Shown in pieces: positions 6,993-13,952 of a DNA stretch of 28,866 nucleotides. A program made the position numbers and the translations under genes. Source of the DNA: JAMCUI01 sp964520615 (GTDB taxonomy: Bacteria > Patescibacteriota > Microgenomatia > 2-02-FULL-39-11); NCBI GenBank assembly GCA_964520615.1, contig CAZFNL010000037.1, positions 1 through 28,866 on the forward strand, written 5' to 3'. The first letter of the stretch is position 1. The number at the start of each line of letters is the position of its first letter. The notes below the pieces were generated by a model. It had not been told where the DNA came from and ran no database searches. It worked only from the letters and a program-made list of their open reading frames with translations.

Positions 6993-7083
6993 CAGAAAAA
7001 ATGTCTCCTTTATCCTCCGAAAAATCAGAGAATCCTGCCACCCGGACATTTTTTATCAGGAGACACATCCGGATGTGAGTGAT
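6962..7083 (-). ncRNA. Structured RNA, about 120 nt, promoter to terminator upstream of rpsB
   Basis: Predicted start near 7083. The 5' end holds the palindrome CACATCCGGATGTG (7064-7077). An 8-bp stem (TGTCTCCT at 7065-7058 with AGGAGACA at 7009-7002) closes a domain that contains a 9-bp stem (7033-7025 with 7020-7012) around a UUUU loop. Two of its pairs are G-U on the minus strand and would be A-C on the plus strand, so the minus strand is the RNA. It ends in the terminator at 6992-6962. I could not match it to a known riboswitch or ribosomal leader. It could be a leader or a free small RNA. Confidence 0.55.
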
Positions 7084-7089
7084 TGGTAT

Positions 7090-7117
7090 ATTATAACGGT
7101 TTCGGAAAATTTATCAA
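7090..7117 (-). promoter_or_regulatory. Promoter of the rpsB leader RNA
   Basis: TTGATA (7117-7112) and a consensus TATAAT (7095-7090), 16 bp apart on the minus strand. Expected +1 is near 7083. This is the only convincing promoter found upstream of rpsB. Confidence 0.7.
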
Positions 7118-7157
7118 GAACGGGTTATTGAGATTATATGTTTTGGAAAAAAGCTGG

Positions 7158-8441
7158 TTATTGAGCAAACATGTTTATCATTCCCGGACTAAAAAAATTA
7201 ACTAACTCCCTGACAAACGTATTGTTTAAGATATCATACCTGCTGAAAACGGTTTTATTTTGCGGGATACTGTTTATACCGGCTGAATTTAGCCTCTCTG
7301 CTAATTCCTGTAGCTTTTTCCCTTTTTGATAATCCAGTACAAAATCCGTCCCCAACTCATCAGCCCAGAGATCCTGGGCTACAGTAGAATCAAAAAAGCC
7401 GGTAGCCAAAATCCTGTTATATTCATCCAAATCCATCTCACCTGGGCCGGCTATACCCGCCCTTTCCCGCATCCATTTTGCTGACTCTGATATCTCCAAA
7501 GCTACCCCTGAAAGCCTCATGAACCATTGGACTCTGTCATAAATATCCCTTCCCAAAAAATCAGATATTATTTTTGCCGCACGGGGGACTTTTTCAACTT
7601 CCGGTATTTTGTCCCTGAGAGCCAGAAAATACATGTGCGCCAACCAGGCAAACTGGGCAAAATGCACTACTCTGTCTGCCCCCAAACACCTGTTATAGAC
7701 GTCCACTGCCGAATCCGTACACTGGGTAATATCCAAGGGATATACCCTGGGATGTTTACCGTATACTTTTATCCACCAGGGAATCTGATCATCATGCTCC
7801 ATCCAATAAGCATGGGATATCGGCACATTCAGCTTTTGGGGACTAGTGATATCATCTCTTATAAGATAAGGACTGAAAACTACGGCAAAAGAGTAAAGAG
7901 CAAGATGCAGGGCATTCTCGTCGCTTACATTCCTGCCTGGAAATTCTTTTTGCAGTGCGGCTCTGGCATAACCCAAATGTTTATTAAACTCATCTCCTAA
8001 AAGAGGCGGATGGCCAAAAACAGGAGTCGCGGCAAAATATCCCTTCAACGCAACCTGTAATATACCAGGGTTTCTCCAATCCGGATTATTCAGTAATTTA
8101 TCGTGAAGTGCCACATGCATCAGAAAATTCTTATGGCCGTCTTTATCCCTTCCGTCAACCAGGGGAGGCAATCCTTGCCTGTTACGGTATTCCAGCCACC
8201 CGGGAGAAGGAAAATCAATTCCGCGTTTTGAATTTTCACTGCTGGTGGTAGGATCAATAAGATAGTTTGCGACCCCTGCCGCCAACATTCTTCCAACTCT
8301 TACCGATTGAAGCGCGCTATATACCTGATAGGCAGCCTCCATTTCAGCCGCTGCGCCCGCCAATAAGAGGCCGCCGGTGAATTTTGCGCTTTTTTCCAGA
8401 AATTCCCTTCTGTTTACTTGTGATTCAAGCTGGTTTTGCAT
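7158..8441 (-). CDS. Tat-signal protein of unknown function (427 aa)
   Basis: The N-terminus has a textbook twin-arginine signal: Asn-Arg-Arg-Glu-Phe-Leu-Glu (10-16), then a Gly/Ala/Leu-rich hydrophobic stretch (23-33). It is therefore probably exported folded, perhaps with a cofactor or oligomer. The mature part is not recognised. It is rich in Trp, Tyr and His, mostly helical by composition, with two Cys (Thr-Gln-Cys-Thr and Asn-Arg-Cys-Leu) about 10 residues apart in the middle and no further membrane segment. It follows tmk on the same strand by 53 bp. The ATG at 8441 has no ribosome site. A weak promoter-like pair (TTCAAC, TAAATA, 17 bp apart) would put +1 near the ATG. Confidence 0.85.
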   Translation of the reverse strand: MQNQLESQVNRREFLEKSAKFTGGLLLAGAAAEMEAAYQVYSALQSVRVGRMLAAGVANYLIDPTTSSENSKRGIDFPSPGWLEYRNRQGLPPLVDGRDKDGHKNFLMHVALHDKLLNNPDWRNPGILQVALKGYFAATPVFGHPPLLGDEFNKHLGYARAALQKEFPGRNVSDENALHLALYSFAVVFSPYLIRDDITSPQKLNVPISHAYWMEHDDQIPWWIKVYGKHPRVYPLDITQCTDSAVDVYNRCLGADRVVHFAQFAWLAHMYFLALRDKIPEVEKVPRAAKIISDFLGRDIYDRVQWFMRLSGVALEISESAKWMRERAGIAGPGEMDLDEYNRILATGFFDSTVAQDLWADELGTDFVLDYQKGKKLQELAERLNSAGINSIPQNKTVFSRYDILNNTFVRELVNFFSPGMINMFAQ

Positions 8442-8494
8442 TGATACGTATTTAGGGAGGCAGAAATATTTGTTGAAGAAAATTAAAGAAGAAA

Positions 8495-9133
8495 TCAGGT
8501 ATTTATACCAGACTCCTTGAATATATTGCTTACCTTTTGCCAGATTATTTTTTCTACAGATTCTATATCTTTGCTGCTATCAACCACAAAATATCTTTTT
8601 TTATACTTTCCGGCCAATTTAAGGTAACCCTCACGGACTCTCTCATAAAAATCATTCTGCTGGAGATCTAACCGGTCGATCTTACCAGACCCGTTACGCC
8701 TGGAAAATCCTATATCCAGTGAAACATCAAGTAAAATTGTCAGGTCCGGCCAAATATCCTCAATTGCCACTCGGTTGAGCTGTTCTATCGTTTCCAATCC
8801 CAACCGCCTCCCGTATCCCTGATAGGATAGTGATGAATCTATAAAACGGTCACAAACTACAATTTTCCCCTCGGCAAGAGACGGCTTTATGATTTCTCTC
8901 ACATGCTGGGCGCGGGAAGCTGCCATAAGATAAGCCTCTGTCACTGCGGTCAAATCCACATTTTCCCGGCCGTGGGTGATACGTCTTATCTCCTCCCCTA
9001 TCCTTGTCCCGCCCGGCTCACGCGTCACCACGATATCATACCCCTCCTCTTTAAGTCTGCTCCCCAGAAGCCCGACTTGGGTGGATTTCCCGCTGCCCTC
9101 TATCCCCTCAAATGTAATAAAAAAAGATTTCAT
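8495..9133 (-). CDS. tmk: Thymidylate kinase (212 aa)
   Basis: Phosphorylates dTMP to dTDP in DNA precursor synthesis. The P-loop Gly-Ile-Glu-Gly-Ser-Gly-Lys-Ser-Thr (10-18), Arg-Glu-Pro-Gly-Gly (38-42), Asp-Arg-Phe (95-97) and Ser-Tyr-Gln-Gly-Tyr-Gly-Arg (103-109) are all in place, and the length is normal. The ATG at 9133 is preceded at 17 nt by AGAAGGA, rather far for a ribosome site. A TATAAT lies at about 9164-9159 on the minus strand. It is divergent from the DUF2207 gene, with an inverted repeat between them. Confidence 0.95.
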   Translation of the reverse strand: MKSFFITFEGIEGSGKSTQVGLLGSRLKEEGYDIVVTREPGGTRIGEEIRRITHGRENVDLTAVTEAYLMAASRAQHVREIIKPSLAEGKIVVCDRFIDSSLSYQGYGRRLGLETIEQLNRVAIEDIWPDLTILLDVSLDIGFSRRNGSGKIDRLDLQQNDFYERVREGYLKLAGKYKKRYFVVDSSKDIESVEKIIWQKVSNIFKESGINT

Positions 9134-9173
9134 ATTTTATGTTCAAATATCCTTCTAATTATATTATTTGTTA

Positions 9174-9208
9174 TTCCAATATAAAATACTGTTCTTGCAA
9201 TATTGGAA
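9174..9208. promoter_or_regulatory. 9-bp inverted repeat between divergent genes, possible operator
   Basis: TTCCAATAT (9174-9182) and ATATTGGAA (9200-9208) are perfect complements 17 bp apart, in the 137-bp space between tmk and the DUF2207 gene. A shared operator is possible. No regulator gene lies nearby. Confidence 0.35.
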
Positions 9209-9239
9209 ATGATATAAACATAATAGGTCATTATTATTA

Positions 9240-9266
9240 GATCCTGAAACAAGTTCAGGGTAACAC
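9240..9266. repeat. Dispersed palindromic repeat, copy 2
   Basis: GATCCTGAAACAAGTTCAGG followed by GTAACAC. It matches copy 1 at 2899 across the 20-nt core. It ends only 4 nt before the ATG of the DUF2207 gene, so it forms the 5' untranslated end and takes the place of a ribosome site. Confidence 0.8.
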
Positions 9267-9270
9267 ATAC

Positions 9271-11139
9271 ATGAAACCAAAATTCAAGATTTTGATTTTG
9301 TTTTTTATATTAATATTTTTTATTTTAAGTCCGCATCCTGTTTTTGCCAAATCCTATTCCATCACCTCCGATGTCTTCCACATCCTCATAAACAGCGATA
9401 AATCCATTAATGTGGGTGAAGAGCTGACATATGATTTTTCCGGCAGCTTCAGCTGGGCCGATATGTATATACCAACCAGTATCCAAAGAGAAAACTATAA
9501 CTATAATACGTCAATTGACAATTTCACTCTCACCTCTGCCGACGGCAGTCCCGTCACGATACTTGCCGACAGGCAGGAAGGAAACCGCTTTTACGCCAAA
9601 TGGGGCTACCAGGCGACAGATGAAAAAAAGACATTTCTCATAAACTATCACGTCACTTCTGCCGTCCGAAAGTATCAGGAAGTGGCGGAGCTTTACTGGC
9701 AGATAATTGGTTCTGACTGGACTGTAGACCATCATAATGTTGACGTCACAGTCAAACTGCCGCAACCGGCTGCTTCAACAACTGATATAAATGTCTGGGG
9801 ACACGGGCCGCTGAACGGAAATTCAGCGATAATAGACAGCCAAACGGCCCATTTTACAGCCGCCAGTGTAGCCGCCGGCCAGTTTATGGAGATTAGACTT
9901 GTCTTTCCTTCCAGTCTTGTTTCCGGCAAAATCGACGCCAACACCACTCTTTCCCAGATAAAAAATGAGGAAAATAATTTTGTCGGTAAGACCATAGATG
10001 CTGCCAAAAACGCACAGTCAGTAAAAAATATCATTCCAAGAATTTTTTCGGCTATCGCAATTATCCCCCTTATCTGGATCTTTATACTTATTTATATATG
10101 GAGAAAATACGGCAGGGAATATACAGTCGGCGGCATCCCAAAATATGTCAGGGAATTGCCATCCCATCTCACTCCCGCCGAGGTCGACATACTTGTAAAT
10201 CAGGGTGACAAACCGGGTATAAAAGCTTTTACCGCGACCATTTTTGATCTGGCAAGACGGGGATTTATAAAAATTCATGATGAAGCTGTGCCCAAAACCG
10301 GATTGTTTGGCTCAGGCGTTGAGTACGAGACGACTCTTGAACTATCCCCCGACTGGCAAAAAAATGAGAGTAAACTGACTGATTATGAAAGAGATCTGCT
10401 GGCGCTTATCTTTACGACCATCGGGCACGCACCGCCGGGATATATGGATAAATTATTGCATAAAGAAACGGCTTTTGAAAATAAACACGACAATAAGGTA
10501 ACGCTTGATGAAATAAAGGGTTGGCTGAAGGGAAACTCCCGGAAATTCACGCTTTGGTTTGGCGGTTGGCAGGAGAGAGTAAAAAAAGAATCCAAAAAAT
10601 ATGCTTTTATCGAGAAAAAAAGTCAACAGATGTTTGTCATCTGCTGGATAATTACATTTATTATTCTTTTTATCTCATTTAACCCTCTTCCTCTTATTGC
10701 AGCATTTATTATCATCCCAAAGATTAAACGCTGGGATCGCAAATGGGTAAAGGAAGCGCAGGAATGGAAGGCCTTTAAACAATTCCTCAAAGACTTCGGG
10801 GATTTCAAAGATTTACCGCCTGAATCTTTCAAACTCTGGGAATTTTATCTCGTCTTTGCCATACTTTTTGGCGTGGCAGATAAAATCATAAAAATGCTGC
10901 CGGCTATACTCGACAATCCCCAGACCGTACACGCCAGCTGGTATTATATGGCGGGAACTGGCAACCTACCCGTAACCAATCTCAGTTGGATGACTCAAAT
11001 GGTAAATTCTCTAAATGTCATATCATCCGAACTTCAGACCGCCTCAACCTCTTCCTCTCATTATTCTTCCGGCGGCGGAGGCGGTTTCTCGGGCGGCGGC
11101 GGAGGAGGAGGCGGAGGAGGCGGAGGAGGCGCAGGATGA
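9271..11139 (+). CDS. DUF2207 (YciQ-like) membrane protein with polyglycine tail (622 aa)
   Basis: The family's role is not established. Residues 1-26 form a signal peptide ending in Val-Phe-Ala-Lys. An extracellular beta-rich domain follows (27-250; the family's repeated Tyr/Phe-rich strands), then a membrane helix at about 254-276 and a cytoplasmic domain starting Gly-Gly-Ile-Pro-Lys-Tyr-Val-Arg-Glu-Leu-Pro. Further membrane helices are at about 454-483 and possibly near 525-545. The last 20 residues are almost all Gly after a Ser-rich run, a known feature of this family. The ATG has no ribosome site and sits right behind a palindromic repeat. The last codons (GGA GGC repeats) double as the ribosome site for the next gene, whose ATG overlaps this stop by 4 nt. 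Confidence 0.9.
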   Translation: MKPKFKILILFFILIFFILSPHPVFAKSYSITSDVFHILINSDKSINVGEELTYDFSGSFSWADMYIPTSIQRENYNYNTSIDNFTLTSADGSPVTILADRQEGNRFYAKWGYQATDEKKTFLINYHVTSAVRKYQEVAELYWQIIGSDWTVDHHNVDVTVKLPQPAASTTDINVWGHGPLNGNSAIIDSQTAHFTAASVAAGQFMEIRLVFPSSLVSGKIDANTTLSQIKNEENNFVGKTIDAAKNAQSVKNIIPRIFSAIAIIPLIWIFILIYIWRKYGREYTVGGIPKYVRELPSHLTPAEVDILVNQGDKPGIKAFTATIFDLARRGFIKIHDEAVPKTGLFGSGVEYETTLELSPDWQKNESKLTDYERDLLALIFTTIGHAPPGYMDKLLHKETAFENKHDNKVTLDEIKGWLKGNSRKFTLWFGGWQERVKKESKKYAFIEKKSQQMFVICWIITFIILFISFNPLPLIAAFIIIPKIKRWDRKWVKEAQEWKAFKQFLKDFGDFKDLPPESFKLWEFYLVFAILFGVADKIIKMLPAILDNPQTVHASWYYMAGTGNLPVTNLSWMTQMVNSLNVISSELQTASTSSSHYSSGGGGGFSGGGGGGGGGGGGGAG

Positions 11140-11354
11140 ATGAAGATATAGTAGTTATTGAAACATATAGCAGTAGAATAGAAGCGGAAATAGCGCGGGG
11201 AAAACTGGAGACTGCCGGTATAGAATCATTTGTGATGGCTGATGATGCCGGAGGAATGTACCCCTTCCCCGCTCAAGCGGGGTTTGATAAAGTCAAGCTT
11301 TTTGTTCGCAAAAGTGACTTGAAAAAGGCCTTGAAACTACTTCAACCCAATTGA
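11136..11354 (+). CDS. DUF2007-family small protein (72 aa)
   Basis: Small ferredoxin-like fold protein sometimes called a putative signal-transducing protein; its role is unknown. The family pattern is clear: Val-Val-Ile-Glu-Thr-Tyr at the N-terminus, Ala-Glu-Ile-Ala-Arg-Gly-Lys-Leu-Glu-Thr-Ala-Gly-Ile in the helix, and Val-Lys-Leu-Phe-Val-Arg-Lys-Ser-Asp-Leu near the end. ATG 11136 overlaps the DUF2207 stop (ATGA). GGAGG 6 nt upstream, inside the polyglycine codons, serves as ribosome site. The frame runs open upstream as a polyarginine reading of the glycine repeat, which is not protein. It is convergent with the DUF1761 gene, with stops 5 bp apart. Confidence 0.9.
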   Translation: MNEDIVVIETYSSRIEAEIARGKLETAGIESFVMADDAGGMYPFPAQAGFDKVKLFVRKSDLKKALKLLQPN

Positions 11355-11359
11355 ACTTT

Positions 11360-11782
11360 TTATATCAATACCAGTACAGCCGCCATAAAAAGAAGCGATA
11401 CCAGCCTGAAAGCATTATCAAGAATATATAATTCCCACGGCTTCTTTTCTGCACCAAATAAATATCCGGATAAGCTTGTTGTCGCCACAAAGCCAAACCA
11501 TACCCATACGGCAGTTTTGAGTCCTACAGTGAGATTATAGGATCCTGGCTTGGTAAACCAGATGAAATGGAAAAGCACATACGCCATGACTGCTGAAGAA
11601 ACAAACATTGTCATGTATTTACCATTCATACCTTTCCTGGCTGCCTCCATCTGCTTCTCTGTTATCCCAACTAGTTTCATCCATTGTTTGCCAAAAAGCG
11701 GCCCGTACCATATAAATCCGGCTAGCATCGACACCAAAGCGGCTATTACAACTGAGAAATAATTCACAGGTACCAAAAACAT
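11360..11782 (-). CDS. DUF1761 membrane protein (140 aa)
   Basis: Four predicted membrane helices (about 8-27, 57-77, 84-106, 118-140) and the family's N-terminal Ala-Gly-Phe-Ile-Trp-Tyr-Gly-Pro-Leu-Phe-Gly-Lys-Gln-Trp motif (21-34). The function of the family is not known. The start at 11782 follows a very strong ribosome site (AAGGAGGTGA), and a clear promoter lies upstream (TTGTCA, TATACT), so it is a stand-alone gene. Confidence 0.9.
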   Translation of the reverse strand: MFLVPVNYFSVVIAALVSMLAGFIWYGPLFGKQWMKLVGITEKQMEAARKGMNGKYMTMFVSSAVMAYVLFHFIWFTKPGSYNLTVGLKTAVWVWFGFVATTSLSGYLFGAEKKPWELYILDNAFRLVSLLFMAAVLVLI

Positions 11783-11806
11783 CCTTCATCACCTCCTTCT
11801 TTATCC

Positions 11807-11836
11807 AGTATATGACTAATATGGACTATTTGACAA
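11807..11836 (-). promoter_or_regulatory. Promoter of the DUF1761 gene
   Basis: TTGTCA (11836-11831) and TATACT (11812-11807), 18 bp apart on the minus strand. It is followed by a short leader with AAGGAGGTGA. Confidence 0.7.
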
Positions 11837-11874
11837 TATATATTGACTTTTTGTCTTTGAAAGATGCGAAGTAT

Positions 11875-12013
11875 GTGTAAATTTCCGAAGATCGCATACG
11901 GAATACTTAATTCAACCTTTTAATTGAAAATATGACAAGAAATATTATAAATATCACTTTTCAAATAACTCACTAACAAAATCTCCCCTCCTTGCAAGCT
12001 AGGAAATTTACAC
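11875..12013. repeat. 12-bp inverted repeat flanking an AT-rich spacer
   Basis: GTGTAAATTTCC (11875-11886) is exactly complementary to GGAAATTTACAC (12002-12013), 115 bp apart. The right arm belongs to the RNA-like element at 11979-12024. The left arm looks like a partial inverted copy, also preceded by a CGAAGT sequence. The space between holds no gene. Confidence 0.6.
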
Positions 12014-12024
12014 TTCGAGTAGCT
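11979..12024 (-). ncRNA. Recurrent RNA-like hairpin element, copy A
   Basis: Read on the minus strand, it starts 20 nt after the stop of the DDAH-like gene. AAAGCTACTC, then AGTG, AAATTTCC, GCAAGGA and GGGAGATTT. AAATTTCC (12009-12002 reversed) pairs with GGAGATTT (11986-11979) over 8 bp with one G-U. Copy B at 26434-26480 has the same order and pairs through G-U changes. Function unknown; see findings. Confidence 0.5.
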
Positions 12025-12044
12025 TTTTTATTATCTTATAGTTC

Positions 12045-12857
12045 TCAGCTCCTGAAATACTCAAGAGTCAAACACTTTACCGACCCGCCACCCTTAAAAT
12101 ACTCCTCCATTTGCGTTTCAAATATTTCATAGCCTGCTTTCAAAAGTTCGCTTTTGACATCTTTACCTACTCCGCGTCCGGCTATCACGGTATGGTCCCG
12201 GGAGAGAATATTGCAACACATAAACGGCATATTTGCTTTCTGTGCCAAAATGACTTTTTTGAAATTCTTTTTTATCTTTTCTACATCTTCTTTGCTGAAA
12301 GATGAGGGATTTATGACTACTTTGCCGTCTCCCAAAGGCGCAAAACAGGTATCAAGGTGGTAATAATACGGATCATTCACATTAAAACTAACAACCTTCT
12401 CACCTACTATCTCTTCTATATATTTCAGTGCTTCTTTTGATGTCCTCTTGCCCCAACCGCAAAAGAATTTTCCATCCCGGTAAAACATATCCCCCTGTCC
12501 TTCAAAATATATGCCCTCAGGTATCTTTTTTACCTTAAATCCCTTTTCCCTAAAATATTTTTCTGCCCATTCTGCTTCCTTTCTCCTTTGCTGAAATCGG
12601 AAATTGGACTTTATAAAAATATCATCTATGACAAAACCGTGGTTGGCGGCATAGACCATGTCGGGCAACCCCGGCCGCGCCTCAATTTCTTGCACCTCAA
12701 GATCCAGTTTCCTGTAAATATCTTTAAGGTTTTTGTATTCCGCTTTGACTTTTTGCCGGTCTACCTTATTTTTGATATCCATCCACGGATTTATCTCATA
12801 CTCTATCTGGTAATAATCAGGAGGACATAAAAGGACGGTTTTTATATCTTTTGCCAT
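12045..12857 (-). CDS. Amidinotransferase-superfamily enzyme, DDAH or arginine-dihydrolase-like (270 aa)
   Basis: Guanidino-group modifying enzyme that probably hydrolyses arginine, dimethylarginine or a related compound through a Cys thioester. The family landmarks are Asp-Met-Val-Tyr-Ala-Ala-Asn-His-Gly (66-74), Phe-Glu-Gly-Gln-Gly-Asp (118-123), Tyr-His-Leu-Asp-Thr (166-170, with the catalytic His) and Gly-Gly-Gly-Ser-Val-Lys-Cys (256-262, with the catalytic Cys). The length is normal for a single-domain member. I chose ATG 12857 (Met-Ala-Lys-Asp) over a GTG six codons upstream. Neither has a ribosome site; a TTATCT-like box just upstream would give a very short or no leader. Substrate cannot be told apart here. 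Confidence 0.88.
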   Translation of the reverse strand: MAKDIKTVLLCPPDYYQIEYEINPWMDIKNKVDRQKVKAEYKNLKDIYRKLDLEVQEIEARPGLPDMVYAANHGFVIDDIFIKSNFRFQQRRKEAEWAEKYFREKGFKVKKIPEGIYFEGQGDMFYRDGKFFCGWGKRTSKEALKYIEEIVGEKVVSFNVNDPYYYHLDTCFAPLGDGKVVINPSSFSKEDVEKIKKNFKKVILAQKANMPFMCCNILSRDHTVIAGRGVGKDVKSELLKAGYEIFETQMEEYFKGGGSVKCLTLEYFRS

Positions 12858-12924
12858 ACATTTGTAAGATAACACACATTGGAATTAAAAAAAGTGTAGC
12901 CTGAGAAAAGTGTTTAGTCAAGAA

Positions 12925-12932
12925 GAACTTTT
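12925..12932. repeat. Left target-site duplication of the IS1595-type element
   Basis: GAACTTTT, repeated exactly at 14882-14889 on the other side of the element. Eight bp is the usual length for the IS1595 family. Confidence 0.9.
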
Positions 12933-12955
12933 GGTGGTGATCCCTTGACAACACG
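12933..12955 (+). repeat. Left terminal inverted repeat
   Basis: Begins GGTGGT and matches the complement of 14859-14881 at 19 of 23 positions. Its inner half contains TTGACA, the -35 box of the transposase promoter. Confidence 0.9.
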
Positions 12956-12973
12956 GGGAAAGTATGCTATACT
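12945..12973 (+). promoter_or_regulatory. Consensus transposase promoter with near-leaderless start
   Basis: TTGACA (12945-12950), 17 bp, TATACT (12968-12973), preceded by TG in the extended -10 position (TGC). Expected +1 is about 12980, 3 nt before ATG 12983. There is no ribosome site. The -35 box lies inside the terminal inverted repeat. Confidence 0.85.
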
Positions 12974-12982
12974 AGGCTAGTT

Positions 12983-13876
12983 ATGAAACAACTTAGCCTT
13001 AAAACATTTTTGCGAAAATATAGCACAGATGAAGCCTGTCTAGAAGAAATAAAGACCTTCGTATTCCCCAATGGTATTACTTGTCCAAAATGCAAGAAAA
13101 TCACCAATTTCTACAAACTGGAAGGTCGTATGGCCTATTCCTGCGGAGTATGCCGCACACAAGTCTATCCTCTTAAAAACACCATCTTTGAGAAAAGCAC
13201 AACAGAACTACGGACATGGTTTTATGTCATGTGGGTTATGAGCAAGACCAGAAGCGGAATAAGTGCAAGACAAGTACAAAGAGAGGTAGGCGTAAGCTAT
13301 AAGTGTGCTTTCAGAATGTGCCATCAGATAAGAAAGCTTATGGCAGATGATGGTAAGCCGATGGGTGGCACAAATGAAAGTGATGAAACCTATGTAGGCG
13401 GAGATGGCAATAATAAAAGATATATTCCTAATTTCAGTGAAAAACCAAAGGAAATACTGATGGGTATACTACAACGGGGCGGTAAAATTCACCTTCGCCA
13501 TATTCCCAATACTGGTAAATGGACAATTCTTAAACAAGTCAAAGATAATATAGCGACAGACGCAATAATTTATACCGATCAGCTTGGAGCGTATGCTCAG
13601 CTTACAAAATACGGCTACAAACATTCCTACGTTAATCATCAAGAAACTTACGTTATAAAAGGGACAGATATTCATACAAACTCAATAGAAGGCTTTTGGA
13701 GCATATTCAAGCGAGGCGTAACGGGCGTTTATACGCACATTTCACCACGATATTTGCAAAATTACGCTGATGAGTATGGGTTTCGGTATGGGAATAGAAA
13801 ATTAGATATGTTCTACGAAATGCTTAAACAGATTGCTTTGAAGAAGTCTTTACAGCTTTCCGCAATAAATCAGTAA
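12983..13876 (+). CDS. IS1595-family transposase (297 aa)
   Basis: DDE-type recombinase that moves the element. An N-terminal zinc ribbon (Cys34-Pro-Lys-Cys37 and Cys54-Gly-Val-Cys57) is followed by a helix-turn-helix-like stretch (about 95-115). The catalytic domain has Asp134 (Asp-Glu-Thr-Tyr-Val-Gly-Gly), Asp199 (Tyr-Thr-Asp-Gln) and Asn233/Glu236 in His-Thr-Asn-Ser-Ile-Glu-Gly-Phe-Trp. All expected residues are present and the length is full, so it should be active. Expression comes from a consensus promoter at the left end. The last 53 bp overlap the convergent 42-codon cargo ORF. Confidence 0.96.
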   Translation: MKQLSLKTFLRKYSTDEACLEEIKTFVFPNGITCPKCKKITNFYKLEGRMAYSCGVCRTQVYPLKNTIFEKSTTELRTWFYVMWVMSKTRSGISARQVQREVGVSYKCAFRMCHQIRKLMADDGKPMGGTNESDETYVGGDGNNKRYIPNFSEKPKEILMGILQRGGKIHLRHIPNTGKWTILKQVKDNIATDAIIYTDQLGAYAQLTKYGYKHSYVNHQETYVIKGTDIHTNSIEGFWSIFKRGVTGVYTHISPRYLQNYADEYGFRYGNRKLDMFYEMLKQIALKKSLQLSAINQ

Positions 13877-13952
13877 AACTCTTCTTTTCAATCGTTTGAT
13901 TTTCTTTAAGACGTTTCTGGACGTGAGGATTATGTTCTAGTTTTTTCTTCAT
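13824..13952 (-). CDS. Possible third cargo gene, basic micropeptide (42 aa)
   Basis: A short frame, 42 codons then TAA, very rich in Lys (Met-Lys-Lys-Lys-Leu-Glu-His-Asn at the start; Phe-Thr-Asp-Leu-Leu-Arg-Lys-Ala-Val-Lys near the end). Its ATG overlaps the stop of the 123-residue cargo gene (ATGA), the same coupling seen at rpsB-tsf and at the DUF2207 gene. It overlaps the transposase 3' end by 53 bp on the opposite strand. The composition is that of a helical nucleic-acid-binding peptide. Real or chance cannot be decided from one copy, but the junction and operon position favour a gene. Confidence 0.45.
   Translation of the reverse strand: MKKKLEHNPHVQKRLKENQTIEKKSFTDLLRKAVKTSSKQSV

Noticed and set aside
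6861..7049. 62-codon minus-strand frame in the rpsB leader (possible leader peptide)
   Set aside because: No ribosome site, composition unlike protein, and it runs through all stems and the terminator.
10986..11135. N-terminal extension of the DUF2007 gene with a polyarginine run
   Set aside because: It is the glycine repeat of DUF2207 read in another frame; ATG 11136 has the ribosome site.
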